Source of the DNA: Frigoribacterium sp. PhB116 | Lineage (GTDB): Bacteria; Actinomycetota; Actinomycetes; Actinomycetales; Microbacteriaceae | Length of the DNA stretch: 64,000 bases | NCBI RefSeq assembly: GCF_004364285.1 | Contig: NZ_SOBE01000001.1 | Coordinates: forward strand, 868,001-932,000 | Direction: 5' to 3' | In this document: in pieces, positions 30,111-38,062 of the stretch | Layout of the letters: each line of letters starts with the position of its first letter | Position numbering within the stretch: the first letter of the stretch is position 1 | Program-made: the position numbers and the translations under genes | The notes under the pieces: model-generated | Databases searched by the model: none | The model's input: the letters and a program-made list of their open reading frames with translations, nothing else | What the model was told of the DNA's origin: nothing

Positions 30111-30881
30111 TCAGACGAGCCGGAGCACCTGTCCGGCCGCCTCGGCGAGCGCCCGGCCGTAGCTGCGGCCGTGGCCCGCCGCGTGCACCGCGAGCGGGTG
30201 CAGCTGGTGGAGCGGCACGCGGTCGCGCCAGCCGTCCCGGAGGGGCGAGGCGTCCTGGTAGCCGGCCAGCGCCTCCTCGAGGAAGGGGAGGCCGAACAGC
30301 TGCAGCATCGCCAGGTCGGTCTCGGGATGGCCGCCGTGAGCGGCCGGGTCGATCAGGACGACGCCGTCCGCGTCGACCAGGACGTTGCCGCTCCAGAGGT
30401 CGCCGTGCAGGCGGGCCGGCGCCTGGTCGTCGTCGAGCGCTCCCGCGGCGACGAGGTCGCAGGCGCTCTCGACGAGGTCGAGCTCGTCGCGCGTCAGCGA
30501 CCCGGCCTCGACGGCCGTCCGGGCGAACGGCAGCACGCGCTGGGCGGCGTAGAACGCGCCCCAGCTGTCGCGGGGCGTGCACTCCTGCTGCCGTCGGCCG
30601 ATGAAGACGGGGCCGTGCCAGCCGGCAGGAGGCGCCCCGAAGGCGTCCGCGCCGGCCGCGTGGGTGGCGGCGAGCGCCGCGCCGAACCGCCGTGCCGCCT
30701 CCGGCGTCGGGCAGGTCTCGTGCACGGCCCCGAGCGCGATGCGGCCCGGCGAGACCGACTCGACGGACACGATCCTCGAGCCCCCGCCGGGTGTGGCCTC
30801 GGCGAGCCACGCGAGGCCGGCCGCCTCGGCCTCGAAGAAGTCGTCGGGGGCGTCGGCGCGCTGCTTCACGTGCGAGGTCAC
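30111..30881 (-). CDS. fructosamine kinase family protein (APH fold)
   Basis: 256 aa. Belongs to the fructosamine/ketosamine-3-kinase family, which phosphorylates sugars attached to protein amines or free amino acids so the adduct falls apart. Seen: LGAVHETCPTPEAARRFG, the catalytic loop ARLHGDLWSGNVLVDADG with the Brenner-type HGD and Asn, and the Mg-binding VLIDPAAHGGHPETDLAML. Start is a GTG 6 nt after a -10-like CATGCT, so the mRNA is probably leaderless. Divergent from corA with only 17 bp between the start codons. Confidence 0.88.
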   Translation of the reverse strand: MTSHVKQRADAPDDFFEAEAAGLAWLAEATPGGGSRIVSVESVSPGRIALGAVHETCPTPEAARRFGAALAATHAAGADAFGAPPAGWHGPVFIGRRQQECTPRDSWGAFYAAQRVLPFARTAVEAGSLTRDELDLVESACDLVAAGALDDDQAPARLHGDLWSGNVLVDADGVVLIDPAAHGGHPETDLAMLQLFGLPFLEEALAGYQDASPLRDGWRDRVPLHQLHPLAVHAAGHGRSYGRALAEAAGQVLRLV

Positions 30882-30886
30882 GTGGA

Positions 30887-30893
30887 TAGCATG
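30887..30893. promoter_or_regulatory. shared bidirectional -10 (TAGCATG) between fructosamine-kinase and corA genes
   Basis: The plus strand reads TAGCAT (30887-30892), ending 6 nt before the corA ATG at 30899. The minus strand reads CATGCT (30893-30888), ending 6 nt before the GTG at 30881. The geometry is symmetric about base 30890. One 7-bp element appears to drive two leaderless transcripts in opposite directions. Confidence 0.55.
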
Positions 30894-30898
30894 CCCCC

Positions 30899-31897
30899 AT
30901 GACCGAGGCCCCGACCACGACCCGCACCCCGACGCAGACCCGGGCGTACCGGAGCGGGCGGCTCGTGGCGCAGGGGTTCCCCCTCGCCGACGTCAGCGAC
31001 CACCTCGAGACCGAGGGCTGCACGGTGTGGGTCGACCTCACCGACCCGACCGCGGCGGACTTCGACGACCTCGAGGACGAGCTGGGGCTGCACGAGCTCG
31101 CCGTCGAGGACGCCCTGCAGGACGGCCAGCGGCCGAAGGTCGACCGCTACGAGAACCACCTCTTCACGGCGCTCTACGATGTCTCGTTCGACGCGGCGTC
31201 GGGCGAGCTGACGACGAGCGAGGTCAAGGCGTTCCTGACCGCCAAGGCGCTCGTGACCATCCACCACGCCGACTTCGACGTCTCCCGGCTCGAGAAGGCG
31301 TTCGACCAGAGCCCCGACCTCGCGGCTCACGGCGTCTCCTTCTTGCTGTGGGGCGTCCTCGACGTCGTCGTCGACCGCCACTTCGAGGCCGTCGACGCGC
31401 TGGACGACGAGATCGAGGGCATCGCCGACGACCTGTTCGACCCGGCGCCGCGCACCCTCGACGTGCAGAAGCGCTCGTTCGCGCTGCGCAAGAGCCTGGT
31501 GCGGCTGCGGCGCGTCGCCTCTCCGATGCGCGAGGTGCTCAACACGCTGCTGCGCCGCGACCTGCACGACCTCGACCCGGTGATGCAGCCCTACTACCAG
31601 GACGTCTACGACCACGTGGTCCGGGTCGCCGAGCAGAACGACTCGCTCCGCGACCTCGTCTCGACCATCCTCGACACCAACCTCAACCTGCAGTCGAACC
31701 GGATGAACGGGATCATGAAGAAGGTGACGAGCTGGGCGGCGATCATCGCGGTGCCCACCGCCATCACCGGCTTCTACGGCCAGAACGTGCCCTACCCCGG
31801 CTTCAGCACGGTCGGGGGCTTCGTCACCTCGTGCGTGCTCATCGTCGGCGTGGGCGGCGTGCTCTGGTGGCAGTTCCGCAAGCGCGACTGGCTGTAG
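30899..31897 (+). CDS. corA: CorA-family divalent cation transporter with GQN signature
   Basis: 332 aa. A large N-terminal cytoplasmic domain with a long helix (DIEGIADDLF onward region, LRRVASPMREVLNTLL) is followed by two C-terminal membrane helices, as in CorA Mg2+/Co2+ channels. The selectivity loop normally reads YGMN; here it is FYGQNVPYPGF, Met replaced by Gln, which may alter ion choice. The C-terminus ends in basic RKRDWL as usual. Start ATG 30899 lies 6 nt after a -10, with no Shine-Dalgarno. Confidence 0.9.
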   Translation: MTEAPTTTRTPTQTRAYRSGRLVAQGFPLADVSDHLETEGCTVWVDLTDPTAADFDDLEDELGLHELAVEDALQDGQRPKVDRYENHLFTALYDVSFDAASGELTTSEVKAFLTAKALVTIHHADFDVSRLEKAFDQSPDLAAHGVSFLLWGVLDVVVDRHFEAVDALDDEIEGIADDLFDPAPRTLDVQKRSFALRKSLVRLRRVASPMREVLNTLLRRDLHDLDPVMQPYYQDVYDHVVRVAEQNDSLRDLVSTILDTNLNLQSNRMNGIMKKVTSWAAIIAVPTAITGFYGQNVPYPGFSTVGGFVTSCVLIVGVGGVLWWQFRKRDWL

Positions 31898-31943
31898 CCG
31901 GCGGCTGGCCCGGACCCTTGAGCCGACCCAGGAGGCGGTCGCC

Positions 31944-31968
31944 CGGCCCCGGGGACGTTCCCCGGCCG
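31944..31968 (+). terminator. probable terminator after corA
   Basis: CCGGGGA pairs with TCCCCGG around a 3-nt loop, with further CGG/CCG pairing outside. It lies about 50 bp after the corA stop. Confidence 0.5.
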
Positions 31969-32017
31969 TTCGCCCGACGTTCACCCCTGCTCGGCTCCCC
32001 CGCCGCGGGCCCGGTCG

Positions 32018-32023
32018 TAGCCT
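32018..32023 (+). promoter_or_regulatory. -10 element (TAGCCT) for a leaderless isomerase-like mRNA
   Basis: TAGCCT ends exactly 6 nt before the GTG start at 32030. No Shine-Dalgarno sequence is present. Confidence 0.55.
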
Positions 32024-32029
32024 GGCCGC

Positions 32030-33121
32030 GTGATCACGGTCGGAACGAGCACGTCCTGCGTCTCCCCGCTCCCCGTCGACGAGGCGTTCCGCCTCGCGAG
32101 GACCACCGGCTTCGACGGGGTGGAGGTGATGGTGACCGCCGACCGGGCGAGCCGGGACGCCCGGCTGTTGCGCGCCTCCTCGGCCCGTTGGGGGCTGCCC
32201 GTGCTCTCGGTGCACGCACCGGTGCTGCCGCTCGCGCACTTCGCGCTCGGCCGCGACCAGGGCGAGAAGCTGCGGCGCTCGGCCGAGCTGGCCGCCGACC
32301 TCGGTGCGGCCACCGTGGTCGTCCACCCGCCGTTCCGCTGGCAACGTCGGCACGCCGCGCGGTTCCTCGACCTGGTCCGGGAGCTGGCTGCCGCGACGGG
32401 CGTCGAGCTCGCGGTCGAGAACATGTTCCCGTGGCGGCTGGGGCCCGTCGTCGCCGACGTCTACTCCCCCGGGCACGACCCCTCGGCCCTCGCCGTCGAC
32501 GCGGCCGTGCTCGACTTCTCGCACGCCGCCGTCGCCGGGCGGGACGCGCTCGACCTCGCGCTGGCCCTCGGCCCGCGCCTCCGTCACGTGCACCTCTGCG
32601 ACGGGGTCGTCTCGACGCGGCCGGGCGGCCTCGTCGACCAGCACCTGGTGCCGGGCACGGGCGACCAGCCGGTCGCCGAGGTGCTCGGGCACCTGGCACG
32701 GTCGGGCTGGTCCGGGTCGGTCGTCGCCGAGGTGCACGCCCGCGGCCGGGCGACGGACGAGGCGGCGCTCACGGACATGCTGCGGCGCACGCTGAGGCAC
32801 GCACGAGCAGCTCTGGCCGCCGGCACCGCGTCCTCGGGCGCCGCGTCCGCAGACACCGCGTCCGCGGGCGGAGCCTCGGCGGCCTACGCCCCGACCAGCA
32901 CCGTGGCGACGACGGCGAGCGGCACGGCGACGACCGCGACCCCGAGCCCGCCGAGCACGACGCCGCGCCACCTCACCTCGACGCCCATCGAGGTCAGCCG
33001 CCCGTGCCAGAGCAGCGTCGCGAGCGAGGCCCAGGGCGCCACGAGGCAGCCGACGTTGACGCCGACGAGCACGGCGACGAGCCGCAGCGGCGAGCCGGCG
33101 ACGGGCTCGAGGGCGAGGTAG
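32030..33121 (+). CDS. sugar phosphate isomerase/epimerase-like TIM-barrel protein, tail overlapping the opposite gene
   Basis: The open frame encodes 363 aa. Residues 1 to about 265 look like a xylose-isomerase-like TIM barrel: GTSTSCVSPLPVDEAFRLA, GFDGVEVMV, VHAPVLPL, VVHPPFRW, LAVENMFPW, LDFSHAAVAG, RHVHLCDG and SVVAEVHARGR carry the usual Glu/His metal-site positions. The last ~95 residues are an Ala/Thr/Ser-rich tail, most of which (32884-33121) lies antisense to the convergent ArsB-like gene. The tail is probably translated, since no earlier in-frame stop exists, but is unlikely to be folded. Substrate unknown. Confidence 0.8.
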   Translation: MITVGTSTSCVSPLPVDEAFRLARTTGFDGVEVMVTADRASRDARLLRASSARWGLPVLSVHAPVLPLAHFALGRDQGEKLRRSAELAADLGAATVVVHPPFRWQRRHAARFLDLVRELAAATGVELAVENMFPWRLGPVVADVYSPGHDPSALAVDAAVLDFSHAAVAGRDALDLALALGPRLRHVHLCDGVVSTRPGGLVDQHLVPGTGDQPVAEVLGHLARSGWSGSVVAEVHARGRATDEAALTDMLRRTLRHARAALAAGTASSGAASADTASAGGASAAYAPTSTVATTASGTATTATPSPPSTTPRHLTSTPIEVSRPCQSSVASEAQGATRQPTLTPTSTATSRSGEPATGSRAR

Positions 33122-34041
33122 GCAGGCAGGTTGTTCGCGACGTTGGCGGCGGCCGCGCTGCCGGCGGCGAGGCGCAGCAGGTCGGGCAGCCCGTCGCCGG
33201 AGCCGACGAGCACGGCGAGCGCGTCGGCGAGCCCGAGCGAGTGCGCCGCCTCGACGACGACGAACAGGCCGCTGGCGAAGACGATCGTGCCCCAGGGGAC
33301 GAGGCCGAGCCGCAGCGTCGACGGCCGCCGCACGGCGGTGACGACGACGAGGACGAGCGCGGCGAAGGCTGCCGGGATCCACACCTCTATCCCGCTGACG
33401 AGCGCCGGCACGAGCAGCGCCACGGCGACGGCGGCCACGACGAAGAGCACGCGGTCGCCGGCCTCCTCCCGCGCAGGAGCCTCGAAGCGCCCGCTCAGCT
33501 CGCGGCGGTAGCGCAGGCCGACCGCGACGACCGGCACGACGGCGGCGACCACGGCCGCCGGCGCCACGAGCGCAGCGAAGGAGGCGGGCGACGGCGACCC
33601 GAGGGCGTCGAGGGCCAGCAGGTTGGTCAGGTTCGACACCGGCAGCAGCATCGAGCCGCAGTTCGCGAGCCACACCGTCGTGAGGGCGAACGGCATCGGC
33701 GGCAGCCCGACGCGCCGGGCGACGAGCACCACCACGGGGGTGAGCAGCACGGCCGTCGTGTCGAGCGAGAGGAAGATCGTGCACGCGAGCGCGAGCACGA
33801 CGACGAAGGCCCAGAGGACGACGACCCGGCCGCGCGCCGCCCGGGCGGCGAACCCGGCCAGCCACGAGAAGAGGCCTGCCTCGGCCGCGAGCTCCGACAC
33901 GATCGTCAGCGCGACGACGAAGCCCAGCACCGGCGCCACGCGCTCGACGAGCGTGCCCAGCTCGTCGAGCGTGAGCACCCCGGCGAGCAGGGCGACTAGC
34001 CCGACGACGAGCAACGCTGCTCCGAGCACGGCAGTGCGCAC
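32884..34041 (-). CDS. ArsB/SLC13-type membrane transporter
   Basis: 385 aa with about ten to eleven membrane helices. ArsB/NhaD-like signatures include SLDTTAVLLTPVVVLVARR and ANCGSMLLPVSNLTNLLAL in the first half and AANVANNLPAYLAL in the second, giving the two hairpin-loop repeats of the ion transporter superfamily. It may export arsenite or exchange anions/Na+. No ars regulator or reductase is nearby, so arsenic resistance is not supported. GTG start with GGAGGAGACCTG. Its 3' end overlaps the convergent isomerase-like frame by 238 bp. Confidence 0.87.
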   Translation of the reverse strand: MRTAVLGAALLVVGLVALLAGVLTLDELGTLVERVAPVLGFVVALTIVSELAAEAGLFSWLAGFAARAARGRVVVLWAFVVVLALACTIFLSLDTTAVLLTPVVVLVARRVGLPPMPFALTTVWLANCGSMLLPVSNLTNLLALDALGSPSPASFAALVAPAAVVAAVVPVVAVGLRYRRELSGRFEAPAREEAGDRVLFVVAAVAVALLVPALVSGIEVWIPAAFAALVLVVVTAVRRPSTLRLGLVPWGTIVFASGLFVVVEAAHSLGLADALAVLVGSGDGLPDLLRLAAGSAAAANVANNLPAYLALEPVAGSPLRLVAVLVGVNVGCLVAPWASLATLLWHGRLTSMGVEVRWRGVVLGGLGVAVVAVPLAVVATVLVGA

Positions 34042-34189
34042 CAGGTCTCCTCCGGCCGACGAGCCCGGACCGGGCGAGCCGGGCAGCTCACCCTACGACC
34101 CCACGCGGTGCACGCACTGCACCGATCCGCCCCGGTGCGCTCCGCGGCCTGACGAGTACGGTGGAGGCACCGATCACCAGGAGAGAACC

Positions 34190-34369
34190 GTGCGCAAATT
34201 CCTTTTCAACGGAGCGATCATCAGCTCGCTCTTCTCGGGCGTCAGCCTGCTCAAGAGCCTCAGCTCCGGCCCCCGCGACTGGCGGCTGCTGCTCACCGCC
34301 GTGGCCTGGGCGGCCACAACGGCCATCGCGGTCGGCAACGTGGTCGAGGCCGCGAACGAGAACGACTGA
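34190..34369 (+). CDS. 59-residue two-helix membrane protein, unknown
   Basis: A small gene starting at GTG 34190 with a well-placed AGGAGA (spacing 6). The N-terminus is basic (VRKFLFNGAI), with a first hydrophobic segment, then the loop SLLKSLSSGPRDWR, and a second helix LLLTAVAWAATTAIAVGNVV ending in acidic EAANEND. Such short proteins of unknown function are often missed. A strong terminator follows 37 bp after the stop, which supports it being a real transcription unit. Role unknown. Confidence 0.68.
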   Translation: MRKFLFNGAIISSLFSGVSLLKSLSSGPRDWRLLLTAVAWAATTAIAVGNVVEAANEND

Positions 34370-34406
34370 CCGTTCCGCCCCCGGCCGGCTGACCTGCCGG
34401 CGCAGG

Positions 34407-34450
34407 CACGAAGGAGGCGCGTCCCCGACCGGGGGCGCGCCTCCTTCGTG
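34407..34450. terminator. bidirectional terminator between the 59-aa gene and the MscS gene
   Basis: A perfect 15-bp stem (CACGAAGGAGGCGCG with CGCGCCTCCTTCGTG) and further CCCC/GGGG pairing in the loop, placed between convergent genes. Confidence 0.85.
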
Positions 34451-34464
34451 CGTCGAGACCGGGC

Positions 34465-35736
34465 TCAGCGGTCGGGGCGACCCGTCGGTCGGCCGTCGAA
34501 CGAGCGGTCGACGCGCGGGTCGCGCTCGTCCTCGGCGCCCATCGTCGCGGCGTAGGGCCGCGGCTCGGGGTCGGCGTCGCGCTGGACAGGGATCGCCTGG
34601 GTGAAGAGCTGCGTGCGCTCCGACCCGGCATTCTCGCCCGAGAACAGGCCGCCCGACTCGGAGGTCGACCGGGACGGACGGCGCGTCGTCGGCTCGGGCT
34701 CTACCTCGACCGTCTGCACGCGGGTGCGCGGCACTGCCTGGGGCGAGACGCGGTGCAGCCACGAGACGAGGTCCTCGCGCACGAGGCAGCGCAGGTCGAA
34801 GAGGGTGCCGGCGTCCTTGGCGGTGACGAGCACCCGGACGCGCACCCAGCCGCCGGTCGCGTCGGTCACCTGGAGCACCTTCGTCCGGCGGTCCCAGAGG
34901 TCGGTGCGCTCGAGGATGCGGTCGAGCTCGTCGCGCATCGCCCCGGGGTCGACGCGCCAGTCGAGGTCGAGCTCGACGGCGCCGAGCAGCTCGCTGTTGC
35001 GGCGGGTCCAGTTCTCGAACGGCGTGGTGGTGAAGTAGGTCGACGGCAGCACGAGACGGCGGTCGTCCCAGATGTGGACGACCACGTACGACAGCGTGAT
35101 CTCCTCGATCAGGCCCCACTGGCCCTCGACCACCACGACGTCGTCGATGCGGATCGCGTCGCTGAAGGCGAGCTGGATCCCCGCGAACACGTTCGCGAGG
35201 GTCGACTGCGCGGCGAGCCCCGCCACGACCGAGACGAGCCCGGCGCTCGCCAGCACGCTGGCGCCGACCGCCTCGACCCCGGGGAAGCCGAGCAGGATCG
35301 CGCCCGCCGCGATGACCACCACGACCACCATCGTGAGGCGACGGAGGATCAGCACCTGGGTGCGCACCCGTCGCGCGATCCGGTTGTCGGCGGTGTCGAT
35401 CCGGTACCGCGCGAGCCCGAGGTCCTCGAAGAACAGGGCCAACGCGCCGACGAACCAGGCCACGACCACGATCACCGCACAGCGGAAGAGCTGGGCGACG
35501 ACCTCCTCGCCGGCGTACGGCGAGCCCAGCAGGGCCGGCAAGGAGGTGCGGAGGGCGATCGTGAGGAGGACGACCAGCAGCGTCCAGCGGAACGGGCGGC
35601 GCATGCGCTCGACGAGCGCCTTCGCCCACTCCTTCTTCTTGGCGACGAGCCCCACGACGAGGCCGACGACCGCCGAGACGACGAAGGTGAGCACGACGGC
35701 AGCGGCCACCGAGATGAGCAGTTGGATCCAGGGCAT
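34465..35736 (-). CDS. MscS-family mechanosensitive channel
   Basis: 423 aa. Four to five N-terminal helices lead into the MscS pore and beta domain: GVEAVGASVLASAGLVSVVAGLA, AAQSTLANVFAGIQLAFSD, IRIDDVVVVEGQWGLIEEIT and VLPSTYFTTTPFENWTR. An extended hydrophilic C-terminus of about 90 residues follows. Such channels release solutes on hypo-osmotic shock, complementing the trehalose and betaine systems. ATG 35736 is chosen (GGGTGG upstream); an in-frame GTG at 35754 is possible. Divergent from the hydrolase gene. Confidence 0.9.
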   Translation of the reverse strand: MPWIQLLISVAAAVVLTFVVSAVVGLVVGLVAKKKEWAKALVERMRRPFRWTLLVVLLTIALRTSLPALLGSPYAGEEVVAQLFRCAVIVVVAWFVGALALFFEDLGLARYRIDTADNRIARRVRTQVLILRRLTMVVVVVIAAGAILLGFPGVEAVGASVLASAGLVSVVAGLAAQSTLANVFAGIQLAFSDAIRIDDVVVVEGQWGLIEEITLSYVVVHIWDDRRLVLPSTYFTTTPFENWTRRNSELLGAVELDLDWRVDPGAMRDELDRILERTDLWDRRTKVLQVTDATGGWVRVRVLVTAKDAGTLFDLRCLVREDLVSWLHRVSPQAVPRTRVQTVEVEPEPTTRRPSRSTSESGGLFSGENAGSERTQLFTQAIPVQRDADPEPRPYAATMGAEDERDPRVDRSFDGRPTGRPDR

Positions 35737-35785
35737 CCGTCCACCCTGTCGCACCGGGAGGACGCCCGGCCGACCTCGGTGCCGT

Positions 35786-35791
35786 CAGACT
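35786..35791 (+). promoter_or_regulatory. -10 element (CAGACT) for a leaderless hydrolase mRNA
   Basis: CAGACT ends exactly 6 nt before the GTG at 35798. There is no Shine-Dalgarno sequence. Confidence 0.45.
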
Positions 35792-35797
35792 GGGACC

Positions 35798-36631
35798 GTG
35801 AGTCGATCCACAGGTTCCCGTCACGGCGACGCCACGCCCTCGTCACCTCCCGGACGCCGGCGCCGCGCGGCCCCCCGCAGCCGCACGCGTCGCGTGCTGA
35901 AGGGCGTCGCGCTCGTCCTGTTCGCCGTGGTCGTCCTCGTGGCGACCGGCTTCTTCGTTCGGGCGAAGACGCCGATGTCGGCCACCGCCTCCTCACTGGC
36001 CGCCGTCGCGGACGACCCTCGGGTCGACGTCGCCGACCAGCCCGACGTCGTCGTGCTGCGCCCGGCCCGGACCACGGCGCTCGACCAGGGACTCGTCTTC
36101 GTCGCAGGCGCCCGCGTCGACCCGCAGGCCTACGAGCAGGTGCTCGCCGGCCTCGTCGCCACGGGCGTCACCGTCGTCGTCGAGCGCCCCGTGCTCGGCT
36201 TCGGCATCCTCGACCCGCGTCCGCTCTCGCACTTCACCGACCTCGCGCCCGAGGTCACGAACTGGGCCGTGGGCGGTCACTCCCTCGGCGGGGTGCGGGC
36301 CTGCCAGTACGCTGCCGACGACCCGGCGGTCGACGGGCTGGTGCTCTTCGGCTCGTACTGCGCGACGACCGACCTGTCGGGCCGGGACGACCTGCCCGTC
36401 CTCAGCCTCGGGGGCGGCCAGGACGGCCTGAGCACGCCGGACGACATCGAGCGCTACCGCGACATGCTGCCCGACGACGCGACGGTCGTCGAGATCCCGG
36501 GCCTCGCCCACGCGCAGTTCGGCAGCTACGGTGCCCAGCCGGGCGACGGCGAGCCGTCGATCAGCGACGAGGAGGCGCGGTCACGGATCGACCGCGAGCT
36601 CACGTCGTTCTTCGCCGGCGTGGGCGACTGA
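35798..36631 (+). CDS. membrane-anchored alpha/beta hydrolase
   Basis: 277 aa. A basic N-terminus (about 30 residues) and one hydrophobic segment (about 32-50, VALVLFAVVVLVATGFFV) anchor an extracytoplasmic alpha/beta hydrolase domain. The nucleophile elbow is GGHSLGG (GxSxG), with likely Asp in LGGGQDGLSTP and catalytic His in IPGLAHAQFG. This resembles the alpha/beta-hydrolase-5 (dienelactone-hydrolase-like) group. The frame is open far upstream, but the GTG 6 nt after a -10 and the signal-anchor position fix this start. Substrate unknown. Confidence 0.82.
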   Translation: MSRSTGSRHGDATPSSPPGRRRRAAPRSRTRRVLKGVALVLFAVVVLVATGFFVRAKTPMSATASSLAAVADDPRVDVADQPDVVVLRPARTTALDQGLVFVAGARVDPQAYEQVLAGLVATGVTVVVERPVLGFGILDPRPLSHFTDLAPEVTNWAVGGHSLGGVRACQYAADDPAVDGLVLFGSYCATTDLSGRDDLPVLSLGGGQDGLSTPDDIERYRDMLPDDATVVEIPGLAHAQFGSYGAQPGDGEPSISDEEARSRIDRELTSFFAGVGD

Positions 36632-36650
36632 CGGGGCGCGGGAGGCAGCG

Positions 36651-36887
36651 TCAGACGGAGCGCTTGCGGAGGCGCAGCGCCTCGAGCGCCATGCCGAGCG
36701 TGGCGTAGCGGCCGACCTCCTCGGCCCAGGCGGGGTTCGGGCCCTTCAGCGCCACGTGCACGCCGCCCTCGTCCCTGACGTGGCCGAGGACGCGGTCGGG
36801 GGTCGAGACCTGGACCAGCCCGCCGGAGACGATCCGGGTGCTGAGCTGCGCGCTACGGCGGAGGGGCTCGACGGCGATCGTGGTCAC
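36651..36887 (-). CDS. small conserved-looking protein, unknown
   Basis: 78 aa, soluble, with no membrane segment. Sequence LVQVSTPDRVLGHVRDEGG and GRYATLGMALEALRLRKRS suggests a small beta-rich fold. GTG start with GAAAGG upstream and a TACCGT -10 about 36 nt before it. Convergent with the hydrolase gene. Function unknown. Confidence 0.65.
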   Translation of the reverse strand: MTTIAVEPLRRSAQLSTRIVSGGLVQVSTPDRVLGHVRDEGGVHVALKGPNPAWAEEVGRYATLGMALEALRLRKRSV

Positions 36888-36922
36888 GGGGTGGTGCCTT
36901 TCGTGGGGGACGTGCGTGACCG

Positions 36923-36928
36923 ACGGTA
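36923..36928 (-). promoter_or_regulatory. candidate -10 (TACCGT) for the 78-aa gene
   Basis: TACCGT on the minus strand, with a leader of about 30 nt carrying the ribosome-binding site. Confidence 0.4.
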
Positions 36929-37082
36929 CCCGCGCCTCCCCTGTTCTCTCCTGGGGTCCAGCCGTGCGTCCCCGGTGGTCCGCCTGTGCGGACGCCCGGA
37001 ACCGGGGTACGACGACGCCCCGCCCGGCAGAGCCGGACGGGGCGAGATCGTGCCCGCAGGGCGCGGGACGAGGAGGTTCGGG

Positions 37083-37988
37083 TCAGCTGGTGAGGCCGTC
37101 CACGTAGTCCTGGTTCTCGGCGATCCACTCGTCGACGACCTCGGTGTAGTCGCTGCCGTCGACACCGCTGTTGAACATGGCGTTCTCGAGCGACGAGAGG
37201 GTCTCGGTGTCCATCTCGAAGCCCTCGAGCCACTCGGCCAGCTGCGGGAAGTTCGCCGTGAAGCTCTTGCCGCCGAACGAGTGGATGCCCTCGGCGTCGC
37301 CGAGCGTGCCCTTCGGGTCGGCGAGGTCCTTGATCGGGAACGCGTCGTACGCCCAGTGCGGGCTCCACAGGGTCACGGCGATGTTCTCGCCGGCCTCGGT
37401 GGCGCTCTTCAGCTCGGTGAGCATGGCGGCCGTGGACGAGGTCTGCAGCTCGAGGGCGTCGATGCCGTAGTCGGGGATGGTCGCGTCCTGCACGGCCGTC
37501 GTCAGGCCGGCGCCGGGCTCGATGCCGACGATCGAGCCGCCGAAGAGGTCGGCGTTCGCGTTCAGCTCCTCGAGCGAGTCGATCGGGGCGTCGGCGTTGA
37601 CCGCGACGGCGAGCTTGGCGTCGTCGTTCCACGCGCCGAGGTCGGTCAGGTCGTCGCCGTACTGCTCGACGTAGTCCGCGTGGGTGGTCGGCAGCCAGGT
37701 GTCGAGCACGACGTCGTAGTCGTCGGTGGTGAGGCCCGAGTAGACGGGAGCGACGTCGGCCATCTGCAGGTTGACCGTGTAGCCCTCGTCCTCGAGCACC
37801 GACTTCCAGAGCCACGACGCGGCGATGCCCTCGTCCCAGCCGTTGAAGACGGCCAGCTCGACGACGCTCTTGTCGCCGTTGTCGAGCGTCTCGGCCGACG
37901 ACGAGCTGCCGGGAGGCGAGCAGGCGGCGAGGCCGAGGACGGCGGTGGTGCCGAGGGCGACGGAGGCGGCGATGGTGCGCTTCTTCAT
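37083..37988 (-). CDS. glycine betaine-type ABC importer, substrate-binding lipoprotein
   Basis: 301 aa OpuAC/ProX-family binding protein. The signal sequence ends in lipobox LAAC (Cys23), so it is anchored on the outer membrane face. Seen: VFNGWDEGIAASWLWKSVLE, DVVLDTWLPTTHADYVEQYG, VGIEPGAGLT and VTLWSPHWAYDAFPIKDLAD; the Trp/Tyr residues in these blocks form the quaternary-amine cage in relatives. ATG 37988 has GGAAGGACACCC upstream; an in-frame upstream start at 38066 would bury the signal peptide. Last gene of an ATPase-permease-binding protein operon. Confidence 0.93.
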   Translation of the reverse strand: MKKRTIAASVALGTTAVLGLAACSPPGSSSSAETLDNGDKSVVELAVFNGWDEGIAASWLWKSVLEDEGYTVNLQMADVAPVYSGLTTDDYDVVLDTWLPTTHADYVEQYGDDLTDLGAWNDDAKLAVAVNADAPIDSLEELNANADLFGGSIVGIEPGAGLTTAVQDATIPDYGIDALELQTSSTAAMLTELKSATEAGENIAVTLWSPHWAYDAFPIKDLADPKGTLGDAEGIHSFGGKSFTANFPQLAEWLEGFEMDTETLSSLENAMFNSGVDGSDYTEVVDEWIAENQDYVDGLTS

Positions 37989-38062
37989 GGGTGTCCTTCC
38001 GGGGACGATCGGTGTGTTCGAGGTGCTGGTGCGGGTGCTGGTGCTGGTGACGGGCTGCGGGC

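Noticed and set aside
32884-34041. Arsenic resistance locus
   Set aside because: Only one ArsB-like permease is present; no ArsR-type regulator, reductase or ArsA is nearby, so the substrate stays open.
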